From Caulobacter sp. (GTDB lineage Bacteria > Pseudomonadota > Alphaproteobacteria > Caulobacterales > Caulobacteraceae): a stretch of 11,821 nucleotides of DNA. The stretch covers positions 1-11,821 of the forward strand of contig JACMOF010000359.1 of the NCBI GenBank assembly GCA_014378155.1. The letters are read 5' to 3'. The translations under genes were made by a program, and so were the position numbers. Shown here piece after piece: positions 1 through 6,266 of the stretch. The first letter of the stretch is position 1; each line of letters opens with the position of its first letter. The notes under the pieces were generated by a model, which was given only the letters and a program-made list of their open reading frames with translations, was not told the origin of the DNA and did no database searches.

Positions 1-31
1 AGGCCGGTCGCGGCGGTTTTCGTTCGGGAGA

Positions 32-82
32 CCCCTCATCCGTCGGCCTTCCGCCGCCACCTTCTCCCGCAAGGGGAGAAGG
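32..82. repeat. Intergenic palindromic repeat ending in a hairpin, possible toxin-operon terminator
   Basis: A CCCCTCATCCGTCGGCCTT-type segment leads into a perfect 9-bp inverted repeat, CCTTCTCCC at 60-68 and GGGAGAAGG at 74-82, with a 5-base loop. It lies just beyond the stop codon of the minus-strand toxin gene. There is no T-run after the stem in either direction, so if it ends transcription it is not a classical intrinsic terminator. From memory, this wording resembles a dispersed intergenic repeat of Caulobacter-like genomes; the family assignment is recall, the hairpin is seen. Bases 1-31 show no gene start and no other signal. Confidence 0.6.
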
Positions 83-87
83 CGCCC

Positions 88-585
88 CTACCCCCGCACG
101 AAGATGTTCTTCAGCCAGTGCGAGCCGGCCTTGGCGGCCTGGCCCCAGTCCTCGTCCTCGCTGACGGCCGCGTCGGGAGCATAGCCCCACGGGTTGAACA
201 GCTTGACCTTCGCGGCCTTGAAGCCGGCGACGTCGCGGGTCACCAGGGTCATGCCGTGCTCCAGGGCGGTGGCGGCCAGCAAGCCATCTCGTCCGCCGTG
301 CGGCAGTTGGGCGCAGCGCCGGACCACGGCGGCGTCGACCGGCAGGATGCGACCATCGAAGGCTGGCCCCAGTTGGCCGTCCAGCCAGGCGCGCAAGGCC
401 AGTCCCTGCGCCTTGTCCCGACGTTCGACCCGCGAAACGCCGGTTTCGAGCTCCAGCAGGGTGATGGCCGAGAGGAACAGGCTGGCCCGCGCCACGCCGC
501 CCGCCCAGCGGGTCAGGCCCCGATCCGTTGCGCCCGACTTGGCGTTGCGCAGCTCGAAGACGATGTCGGTGTCGAGCAGGTACAT
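88..585 (-). CDS. PIN-domain ribonuclease toxin, VapC/FitB-like
   Basis: Predicted toxin of a type II toxin-antitoxin pair. PIN-domain toxins are Mg2+-dependent RNases that cut tRNA or other RNA when not held by the antitoxin. The 165-residue product shows the PIN acidic residues in order: Asp5 in YLLDTDIV, Glu45 in LLELETG, Asp100 in GGRDGLLAATA and Asp118 in TRDVAGF. The LFNPW motif at 129-133 is where FitB-type proteins usually end; here 32 more residues follow, acidic then Trp- and Lys-containing. The ATG overlaps the antitoxin TGA by one base (TGATG), so the two are translationally coupled. The hairpin repeat at 60-82 follows the stop. Family membership is secure. The RNA target is unknown, and VapC versus FitB naming is not decidable here. 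Confidence 0.88.
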   Translation of the reverse strand: MYLLDTDIVFELRNAKSGATDRGLTRWAGGVARASLFLSAITLLELETGVSRVERRDKAQGLALRAWLDGQLGPAFDGRILPVDAAVVRRCAQLPHGGRDGLLAATALEHGMTLVTRDVAGFKAAKVKLFNPWGYAPDAAVSEDEDWGQAAKAGSHWLKNIFVRG

Positions 586-848
586 CAGCCGCCGCTCCGG
601 CTGTCCCAGGCGTCGGTCGAACGCGCGCCGTCCAGATCAATAGGCGGCAGGTCGATGGCGGCCAGACCCGGCATGGCCAGCAGATCGACGATGGTCTCGG
701 TCTGACCGGTCAGCCGTCGATAGGTCTCCACGCTCATCAGCACGTGAGTCGCCTTGCCGCGGTCGGTGACGAACACGGGTTCGATCCGAGCGGCGCGCTT
801 GGCCTGGCTGACATCCTGGTTGAAGTCGCGGCTGGTGATGACTTTCAC
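585..848 (-). CDS. Phd/YefM-family antitoxin
   Basis: Predicted antitoxin of 87 residues. The N-terminal two thirds have the Phd/YefM fold pattern: MKVITSRDFNQDVSQAKRAA, then a strand-turn ending in PVFVTDRGKATHVLMS, then the helix VETYRRLTG. In this family that half dimerises and binds the operon's own operator, while the more flexible C-terminal part wraps the toxin; here the tail is rich in Asp, Leu and Pro. The start is GTG at 848-846, because the frame upstream is closed by a TAG within six codons. Ribosome binding is weak (AGG four bases before the start). The gene precedes and overlaps the toxin, the usual order. Autoregulation through the repeats at 851-900 is likely but inferred. Confidence 0.85.
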   Translation of the reverse strand: MKVITSRDFNQDVSQAKRAARIEPVFVTDRGKATHVLMSVETYRRLTGQTETIVDLLAMPGLAAIDLPPIDLDGARSTDAWDSRSGG

Positions 849-850
849 GG

Positions 851-900
851 ACCTACATACCTACATTGACAAGGCTGTCTTGTAGGCACGTTACTACATT
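851..900. promoter_or_regulatory. Putative toxin-antitoxin operator with tandem and inverted repeats
   Basis: Directly upstream of the antitoxin GTG are two perfect tandem copies of ACCTACAT (851-858, 859-866) and a related ACTACATT at 893-900. Between them are two nested inverted repeats, CTACA (861-865)/TGTAG (881-885) and ACAAG (869-873)/CTTGT (879-883). On the minus strand a weak promoter can be proposed, TTGCCG (915-910) and TAACGT (893-888) with a 16-base spacer, which would place the repeats around the transcription start. Repeats are seen; promoter and operator roles are inferred from the way Phd-type antitoxins repress their own operons. Confidence 0.45.
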
Positions 901-1041
901 GTGGCCTTGCGGCAACAGGAAATAAGCGAGCAAAAACAATCTTCTGTAAGGCGCCGTCAAAAAGACGTTTCCGGCTTGCGCCCAAAAGCCAAGTCTGCGC
1001 GGCTTGGACACAACGGCGGTCAACGCCGAGGGGTTTTCACA

Positions 1042-1050
1042 AAGGGGGGA
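1042..1050 (+). promoter_or_regulatory. G-rich Shine-Dalgarno deciding a TTG start
   Basis: AAGGGGGGA ends six bases before the TTG at 1057 and is the only good ribosome-binding sequence near the 5' end of the antiporter frame. The longer in-frame GTG at 901 has no such site and sits inside the toxin-antitoxin control repeats. The stretch 901-1041 would then be promoter and leader. I see short G/C-rich dyads there, but no convincing promoter hexamers. Confidence 0.6.
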
Positions 1051-1056
1051 CGCGCT

Positions 1057-2427
1057 TTGTCCGATCTCATCGCCAATCTTGTCAGCACCGTGGGCGGCGT
1101 TCTCGCGCCGCACGGGCCAGCCACCGCCTCCGCCGCGCACAGCTATGCGCCGGGCGATTTCAGCGTGCACTTCTTCCTCCAGCTGGCGGTGATCCTGCTG
1201 GCCTGCCGCGTGGTCGGCTGGCTGGGCCAGAAGCTGCTGGGCCAGCCACAGGTGGTGGGCGAGATGATCGCTGGCGTGGTCCTGGGCCCGTCCCTGCTGG
1301 GCCTGCTGTTCCCGCACTTCCAGGGCCTGCTGTTCCCCAAGGAAACCAAGAGCGTGCTCTATGTCGGCGCCCAACTGGGGGTGGGCCTCTACATGTTCAT
1401 GGTCGGCACCACCTTCCAGGCGGCCCATTTCAAGGCCAAGGCCAGGAGCGCGGCCAGCGTCTCGGCCGCCGGCATCATCGCGCCGTTCCTGATCGCCGTG
1501 GCGATCACCCCCTTCCTGCTGAAAGTGCCCGGCCTGTTCGCCGCGGGCATCTCGCAGGCCAACGCCACCCTGTTCATGGGCGCGTGCATCGCCCTGACCG
1601 CCTTCCCGATGCTGGCGCGGATCATCAATGAGCGCGGCCTGGCCAAGACCTCGCTGGGCACCCTGTCCCTCACGGCCGGCGCCTTCGACGACGCGGTGTC
1701 GTGGTGCGTGCTGGCCGTGGTGCTCGCCACCTTCGGCGGCGGCCCCGGCGTGGCCATACTGGCGATCGGCGGCGGCGTGACCTACGCCCTGTTCCTGGCC
1801 TTTTTCGGTCCGCGCCTGCTGGCCCCCCTGGGCCGGATCGTTGAGCGCGAAGGCAAGATGAGCCCGACGATCCTGGCCATCACCCTGATGCTGTTCTGCC
1901 TGTCGGCCTTCCTGATGGACGCCGTCGGCATCCACGCCATCTTCGGCGGCTTCATGCTGGGCGCCGTCATGCCGCGCGGCCTGTTCGTCGAGGAACTCAA
2001 GAAGAAGGTCGAGCCGCTGGCCGTCGTCCTGCTGCTGCCGATGTTCTTCACCTATTCGGGCCTCAACACCCGGATGGACATGGTCAACTCGCCCCAGCTG
2101 TTGCTGATCGCGATCGGCATCCTGTTCGCCTCCATCCTGGCCAAGGGCGTGGCCTGCTACGCCGCCGCCCGCCTGTCGGGCGAGGACAACCGAACGGCCC
2201 TGGGCATCGGCGCCCTGATGAACTCGCGCGGCCTGATGGAATTGATCATCATCAATATCGGCCTGCAGAAGGGCATCATCGGCCCGACCCTGTTCTCGAT
2301 GCTGGTGCTGATGGCCATCGTCACCACGGTGATGGCCAGCCCGCTGTTCGAGGTGGTCTACGGCAAGAAGGCGCGGGAGCGCGGCGAGCTCGAAGCGCTG
2401 GACGGAGCCGCGGCCAAAGCCGCCTAG
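1057..2427 (+). CDS. Cation:proton antiporter, CPA2 (NhaP/Kef-like) family membrane protein
   Basis: Predicted inner-membrane Na+ or K+/H+ exchanger of 456 residues with about twelve hydrophobic segments. Family signs in order: a first helix around QLAVILLACRVVGWL; the QPQVVGEMIAGVVLGPSLLG loop-helix typical of CPA2 proteins; LGVGLYMFMVGTTF; ALTAFPMLARIINERGL; and an Asp pair at 211-212 in GAFDDAVSW, matching the ion-binding acidic pair of NapA/GerN-like exchangers. The protein ends soon after the last helix and lacks the cytoplasmic TrkA-N/RCK domain of KefB/KefC, so ligand gating of the Kef kind is unlikely. A GTG start at 901 would add 52 basic, poorly ordered residues; TTG 1057 is preferred for its ribosome-binding site. 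The gene stands alone and its stop codon lies inside a strong terminator. Ion preference is not readable. Confidence 0.88.
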   Translation: MSDLIANLVSTVGGVLAPHGPATASAAHSYAPGDFSVHFFLQLAVILLACRVVGWLGQKLLGQPQVVGEMIAGVVLGPSLLGLLFPHFQGLLFPKETKSVLYVGAQLGVGLYMFMVGTTFQAAHFKAKARSAASVSAAGIIAPFLIAVAITPFLLKVPGLFAAGISQANATLFMGACIALTAFPMLARIINERGLAKTSLGTLSLTAGAFDDAVSWCVLAVVLATFGGGPGVAILAIGGGVTYALFLAFFGPRLLAPLGRIVEREGKMSPTILAITLMLFCLSAFLMDAVGIHAIFGGFMLGAVMPRGLFVEELKKKVEPLAVVLLLPMFFTYSGLNTRMDMVNSPQLLLIAIGILFASILAKGVACYAAARLSGEDNRTALGIGALMNSRGLMELIIINIGLQKGIIGPTLFSMLVLMAIVTTVMASPLFEVVYGKKARERGELEALDGAAAKAA

Positions 2428-2473
2428 AGCAAGCCGCGCGATATAGAAATCGCACGGCTTGCTCTAGATTTTT
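2424..2473 (+). terminator. Intrinsic terminator of the antiporter gene
   Basis: A 19-bp stem, CTAGAGCAAGCCGCGCGAT at 2424-2442 paired with 2449-2467, has a single mismatch and a 6-base loop, and is followed by ATTTTTG. The stop codon TAG at 2425-2427 lies within the left arm. The stem is much longer than a minimal terminator and its arms carry CTAGAGC/GCTCTAG, the motif that also ends the next repeat, so the terminator is probably part of a repeat element. Confidence 0.85.
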
Positions 2474-2479
2474 GTTTTC

Positions 2480-2529
2480 GCATCGCTTTTGCGCAAAACC
2501 GGTGGCCACTTTTCCGCGCGATGCTCTAG
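2480..2529. repeat. Alphaproteobacterial-style intergenic mosaic repeat unit
   Basis: Outer arms GCATCGC (2480-2486) and GCGATGC (2518-2524) enclose the perfect palindrome TTTTGCGCAAAA (2487-2498) and a second dyad, GCGCAAAA with TTTTCCGCGC, around an ACCGGTGGCCAC core. The unit ends in GCTCTAG (2523-2529), repeating the motif of the terminator at 2424-2467. From memory, elements with a GAAAAGTGG-ACCGGTTTT core and ends near AGAGCAT are dispersed in Rhizobiales and Caulobacterales. The structure is seen; membership of a repeat family is recall. Confidence 0.6.
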
Positions 2530-2579
2530 GCAAGGTCTTGAAAGCCGCTTGCCTTAGCCTCGCTCCTCTGGAGCGGGGC
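2527..2579 (-). terminator. Two hairpins after the hydroxylase gene, terminator-like
   Basis: Immediately past the stop of the minus-strand hydroxylase gene is a 10-position inverted repeat, arms 2557-2566 and 2570-2579 with a 3-base loop and one imperfect pair. A second follows with arms AGGCAAG (2528-2534) and CTTGCCT (2548-2554). Neither has a T-run on the minus strand. They could end or stabilise the transcript and separate the convergent genes, but efficient intrinsic termination is not shown. Confidence 0.4.
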
Positions 2580-2584
2580 CCTTC

Positions 2585-3682
2585 TTATACGTCCGCTTCC
2601 GAGGCCAGGTCCTGCGGTGGCGCGTGAGGAGCTTGCTTGAGCCCGACGAGCCCTTCGAAGGCGAGCGTTTTGACACCTGTCCAGAACTCGCAATAGTCGC
2701 GCCACAGGTCCGGCACGAACCAGGCCCCATGGCGGTAGGGAGCCGGCGTACCGATCCGCATGGCTTCCCGCGGGGCGCCGCGCCACGTCCCGAACAGACG
2801 ATCCCAGATGGGCAGGAGGGCGAGGTTGATCGGCATCCGGTTGAGGCTGTGATGCAGGCGGTGGTGCAGCGGCGACTGCACGACCCAACGGCCGACCCAG
2901 CCGAAGTTGGACTCGATCCGCGAGTGAATCAGAAGCCGAATGATGATGATCACGATGCCGGTTTGGGCCAGGGCCGCGGGGTCCGAACCCAGCAGAACGC
3001 CCGGCAGGATGGCGCCGACCACGGCAGTGAACATCGCCGGGTGTACGCGGGCGGCGGTCAGGACCGAGAACGACTCCGCGGCGTGATGGAACCGGTGCAG
3101 CGGCCAGAACACGCGCGAGTGGTCCAGGCGATGGCTCCAATAGTCGAGCAGCGTGTAAAGCAGGAACAGGATCGCGGTTTGAAGCAACAGGGGGGCGCCG
3201 GCGATGCTGATGTCGATCCCGGTCGCGTCGGCGAAAAGGCATCGCAGCCCTTCGCCCGAAACGTACACGACGCCGAAACTCATGATCCCGGCGACCATGG
3301 TCGAAACCGGCGCCAGCTGGAAAAAGTAACAGGCCAAGTCGGACCAGCCCGAAGCGGTGCGCTCGACCAGCAGGTGCCGCACCGAGCTCTCCCGCCACCC
3401 CACCCACAAGTACTCGACCAGGAAGACGGCGGGCAGCAGGGCGCCGAGTTCCAGCGTGCGGTCGATCACGCGCCGGTGCACCTCATGCACCAGCTGGACG
3501 TGTCCGAAGAGATGCAGAACCACGGTGTCGGGAACGAGATGGCGCAGGGTCCACCAGCCCAAAGCCAGCAGGGCCAGGTGGGTGGCGACGAGCGACAACG
3601 CGACGGGATGAAACAGCCGGCGAATCGTCACGAAGAAAGGACCCAGCGCTCTCGCTGCCGAGATTGGTCCGCTATGATCCAC
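2585..3682 (-). CDS. Fatty acid hydroxylase / sterol desaturase superfamily membrane protein
   Basis: Integral membrane di-iron oxygenase family, whose members use O2 to hydroxylate or desaturate lipids, sterols or carotenoids. From the preferred GTG at 3682 the product has 365 residues. The His clusters that bind iron are all present: His184 and His188 in SHRLDH; His196, His199 and His200 in LHRFHH; His273, His274, His277 and His278 in LHHRLHHS; plus His253 in LIHSRIESNFG. Four or more hydrophobic stretches surround them. The GTG is preceded by GAGGGATAGG; a longer frame opens at TTG 3787 but lacks a ribosome-binding site and adds 35 unconserved basic residues. It lies downstream of the halogenase on the same strand, 134 bp away from this start. 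Substrate unknown; a sterol should not be assumed. Confidence 0.87.
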   Translation of the reverse strand: MDHSGPISAARALGPFFVTIRRLFHPVALSLVATHLALLALGWWTLRHLVPDTVVLHLFGHVQLVHEVHRRVIDRTLELGALLPAVFLVEYLWVGWRESSVRHLLVERTASGWSDLACYFFQLAPVSTMVAGIMSFGVVYVSGEGLRCLFADATGIDISIAGAPLLLQTAILFLLYTLLDYWSHRLDHSRVFWPLHRFHHAAESFSVLTAARVHPAMFTAVVGAILPGVLLGSDPAALAQTGIVIIIIRLLIHSRIESNFGWVGRWVVQSPLHHRLHHSLNRMPINLALLPIWDRLFGTWRGAPREAMRIGTPAPYRHGAWFVPDLWRDYCEFWTGVKTLAFEGLVGLKQAPHAPPQDLASEADV

Positions 3683-3816
3683 TCGCCTATCCCTCGCCCC
3701 CAAAGCATTCGGCACTCGCACAACGAGAGCAAGAGTTGAGCCAATAGCCCTAAGGAGCCGTTCACGGCGCAGCTTCGCTTGAGACAAAAGATGTCGAGCC
3801 CGTCGTCCGCCTCGTT
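3683..3816 (-). other. Intergenic or leader stretch between halogenase and hydroxylase genes
   Basis: The 134 bases before the preferred GTG are less G/C-biased than the genes and have no clear promoter hexamers or terminator. The frame stays open from TTG 3787, so part of it could encode a longer N-terminus. A small dyad, CTCG/CGAG, at 3715-3727 is the only structure noted. It is either a long untranslated spacer within an operon or a weak internal promoter region. Confidence 0.3.
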
Positions 3817-5376
3817 TCAGGCGCTCTCCAGAGCCCGATCGAACCCGAACCGGTTGATCTGCGCGATCAGGTCGCGGTGGCTGGGCAGGTCCTGGGTGGC
3901 GCGTTCGCCAAAGCCGCGGATCTTGCGAAATAGGGTTTCGGCCGCCGCGACGTTGGGGAACTCCGCCCGTCCCTGCGACAGGTCGGTTTTGAAGCCCATG
4001 CCGTAGAGGATGTACTGGTAGTTGAAGAAGGCGAAGGTCTCGAGATCCAGGATGAAGTCAAACCGCGTCGGCGGGCGATAGCGCCATTGCTCAAGTAGAT
4101 CGGCCAGCCGGTCGGGGATCGAGGCCGGATTTCTGTTGTCGCGCCAGAATGGCTCGGCGCGCTGGCTGATGCAGTAGTGCAGCTTGAGAAAGGTGATGAT
4201 GTTGTCGTAGCGGGCCGTCATCAGTTCGTTGAAGCGGAAGGCGGGGGCTCCGATCGGCCCGTTATGGGGGAAGAGCTCGGCGATCATCGCCACCGCCGCC
4301 TCGATCAAGACCACGCCGGTCGATTCCAAGGGCTCCAGAAAACCAGCCGACAGGCCCACGGCGACGCAGTTCTTCACCCACTGCTTCTGACGATAGCCGG
4401 CATCGAAGGCGATGCTGCGCGGGGCGATCTCGGCGGCGGTGTCGCCGATGTAGCCGCGCAGAATCGCCTCGGCCTGGTCGTCGTCCATGTGGCCGCTGGA
4501 ATAGACGCAGCCGATTCCCCGGGCGCCGTTCAGGCCGATGTCCCAGGTCCAACCCGCCTCGTGCGCAGTGGCGATCGTAAAGCTCTGGATCGGCGCGTCG
4601 GGACGATCATAGGGGATCTTGCAGGCGATGGCCCGGTCGGCGAACAGAATATCGCGCACCGACTTGAAGGGCGACTGCATGGCCTTGCCGATCAGCTCGG
4701 CGTGGAAGCCCGTGCAGTCGATATAGAGATCGGCCTCCAGCCGGCCATGCTCGACAGAGATCACGTGGTCAATCGCGCCGGTTGCGTCCAGTTCCACCGT
4801 TTGCAGCGCGCCCTTCAGATGACGCACGCCCAGCTCGACGGCGCGTTCGGCCAGAACCTCGGCCAGCCGCGCCGAGTCGAAATGGTAGGCATAGTTCAGC
4901 GGACCGGCGAAATTGCCCTCGTGCGGACGCTTAGGCGCCCGCTGGGCGTCGGCGACCCGCGACTGGATGGTCATGGCCTCGGCGAACGGCGCGCGCGTCG
5001 CCTCGTCCTGCAGCAACCAGTACGGCGCCAGGCTGGAGCCGTCGGTCGAGAACGGCGCCTCAAAGGGATGGAAGAAGTGGTGGCGGGCGCCGTCCTTAGG
5101 CGTCTGCGCCCAGTCGTTGAAGCGGATGCCCTGCTTGAAGGTGGCCGAGGTCTCGCGGATGAAACGCGCCTCGTCGATGCCCAGGAATTGCAGGGTGTTG
5201 CGGATGGTCGGGAAGGTGGCCTCGCCAACACCGATGATACCGATGTCGGGCGACTCCAGCACGGTGATGTCCAGGCGCGCGTGCTCGGCCACTTGCAGAT
5301 GCTTGGCCAGGTAGGCCGCCGTCAGCCAACCCGCTGTCCCGCCGCCGACGATGAGGAGGCTACGTCTACGATCCAT
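3817..5376 (-). CDS. Flavin-dependent halogenase, tryptophan halogenase family
   Basis: Predicted FADH2-dependent halogenase of 519 residues, the usual family length. These enzymes react reduced flavin with O2 and halide to give HOX, which a lysine passes to an electron-rich ring. Visible signs: FAD-binding GGGTAGW at 11-17; GVGEATFPTIR at 49-59; the active-site lysine as Lys81 in TFKQGIRF (Lys79 of PrnA); Trp277 and Trp279 in GWTWDIGL, the place of the WxWxIP motif; and Glu351 in GFLEPLESTG (Glu346 of PrnA). The Pro of WxWxIP is Gly here. No flavin reductase is encoded nearby, so reduced flavin must come from elsewhere. The ATG has no clear ribosome-binding site; GCTAATC 13-19 bases upstream resembles a Caulobacter -10 and would give a nearly leaderless mRNA, a weak inference. 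Substrate unknown; free indoles or larger scaffolds are possible. Confidence 0.9.
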   Translation of the reverse strand: MDRRRSLLIVGGGTAGWLTAAYLAKHLQVAEHARLDITVLESPDIGIIGVGEATFPTIRNTLQFLGIDEARFIRETSATFKQGIRFNDWAQTPKDGARHHFFHPFEAPFSTDGSSLAPYWLLQDEATRAPFAEAMTIQSRVADAQRAPKRPHEGNFAGPLNYAYHFDSARLAEVLAERAVELGVRHLKGALQTVELDATGAIDHVISVEHGRLEADLYIDCTGFHAELIGKAMQSPFKSVRDILFADRAIACKIPYDRPDAPIQSFTIATAHEAGWTWDIGLNGARGIGCVYSSGHMDDDQAEAILRGYIGDTAAEIAPRSIAFDAGYRQKQWVKNCVAVGLSAGFLEPLESTGVVLIEAAVAMIAELFPHNGPIGAPAFRFNELMTARYDNIITFLKLHYCISQRAEPFWRDNRNPASIPDRLADLLEQWRYRPPTRFDFILDLETFAFFNYQYILYGMGFKTDLSQGRAEFPNVAAAETLFRKIRGFGERATQDLPSHRDLIAQINRFGFDRALESA

Positions 5377-5429
5377 GTCGTCTGATTAGCGGTTTTGATC
5401 GGTTTCGGCCCGCGAAATCGGGCGCCGTC

Positions 5430-5446
5430 GGCCTCGAAGCGAGGCC
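5430..5446 (-). terminator. Hairpin abutting the NUDIX stop codon
   Basis: GGCCTCG (5430-5436) and CGAGGCC (5440-5446) form a perfect 7-bp stem with a 3-base loop directly after the TAG of the NUDIX gene on the minus strand. No T-run follows, so it may attenuate or protect the 3' end rather than terminate. It sits in the 70-bp gap before the halogenase gene. Confidence 0.4.
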
Positions 5447-6208
5447 CTACAGCGCCGACAGCGGCTCGGCCGCCGCGCCATAGCCGGCGTCGGGCTGGAT
5501 GCGCAGCGACGCCCCCTCGACCCACGGCTCGACCGTGACCAGCGGTCGGCTTCGCGCGGTGCCGATGGCGGCGGTCGGGCTCGCGCTTTCGGCAAGCAAT
5601 TGCAGGTTCATCCGGGTGGGGAAGATCACCTTCCGTTCGCCGGACGCCGCCAAGGCCAGGGCCTCGCCGGGCGCGATCCACTCGGCGTCGACCGCCTCGT
5701 GGCCGTCGCAGATCGCCAGTTGGGCCAGGGGCGCGTGGGCGACGTAGAACCAGGTGTCGAAGCGCTTGGTCATCAGCGGCGGGGTGATCCAGCGGGCGAA
5801 GATGGTCAGGGCGGCCAGGTCCAGCTTCAGCCCCAGATCACGCACGACGTCGAGGAAGGTCACGCGGTCGTCGGCGACGGCGGCCCGCACGTCGATCGCC
5901 GCCTCGCCCACATAGGTCTCGCCTTCGGCGTCGCGGGCCAGCAGCACGCCGGCCTCCTCATAGGCCTCGCGGATCGCGGCGATGCGCAGGGCCGGGCCGT
6001 CCTCCCCGACGCTGTCCCAGCCGGTGGCGTGGTCGGTCCAGGCGGGATCATGGTCGCCGGCGTGGCTCTTGCCGCCCGGAAAGACCAGGGCGCCCGCCGC
6101 GAAGTCGATCTGGTGGTGTCGCTTGACCATCAGCACCTCGAACGGCGCATCGCGGAGAAGCAGGATGGTGGCGGCGGGCCTTATCGGCTCTTCGGGGCGC
6201 TCTGACAT
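5447..6208 (-). CDS. NUDIX hydrolase, NUDT19-like with interrupted Nudix box
   Basis: Predicted Mg2+-dependent pyrophosphohydrolase acting on a nucleoside diphosphate linked to another group; close animal relatives (NUDT19) cleave CoA esters. From ATG 6208 the protein has 253 residues. It opens with a strand, AATILLLRD, then FEVLMVKRHH, then FPGGK at 43-47. The second half of the box is REAYEEAGV at 80-88 with metal-ligand candidates Glu81, Glu84 and Glu85. About 30 residues separate the GG from the REA segment, an insertion typical of the NUDT19/RP2 group. An earlier in-frame ATG at 6301 would overlap the DUF2336 gene and add 31 Arg/Pro-rich residues, so it is disfavoured. Same strand as its neighbours: 58 bp after DUF2336 and 70 bp before the halogenase. 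Substrate not readable. Confidence 0.87.
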   Translation of the reverse strand: MSERPEEPIRPAATILLLRDAPFEVLMVKRHHQIDFAAGALVFPGGKSHAGDHDPAWTDHATGWDSVGEDGPALRIAAIREAYEEAGVLLARDAEGETYVGEAAIDVRAAVADDRVTFLDVVRDLGLKLDLAALTIFARWITPPLMTKRFDTWFYVAHAPLAQLAICDGHEAVDAEWIAPGEALALAASGERKVIFPTRMNLQLLAESASPTAAIGTARSRPLVTVEPWVEGASLRIQPDAGYGAAAEPLSAL

Positions 6209-6266
6209 GGCGTCAGCTTGTCGGAAATGCGCGCGGTTGCCCAGAGGGTTCGAACGGATGTTCGGG

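Noticed and set aside
901..1056. N-terminal extension of the antiporter from GTG 901
   Set aside because: No ribosome-binding site, basic low-similarity residues, and overlap with the toxin-antitoxin control repeats; TTG 1057 has a strong site.
2624..3739. Long plus-strand frame opposite the hydroxylase gene
   Set aside because: Its product is Gln/His/Asp/Arg-rich with no family pattern. It is a shadow of the G/C-biased minus-strand gene, which has intact His boxes.
4177..5385. 402-codon plus-strand frame opposite the halogenase
   Set aside because: Antisense shadow with Gly/Arg/Asp/Val-rich composition; the halogenase on the other strand has all family motifs.
6248..6263. LexA-like box GTTC...GTTC after the DUF2336 gene
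   Set aside because: The alphaproteobacterial SOS box needs seven bases between the GTTC halves; here there are eight. The sequence also forms a simple CGAAC/GTTCG hairpin beside the DUF2336 stop codon.
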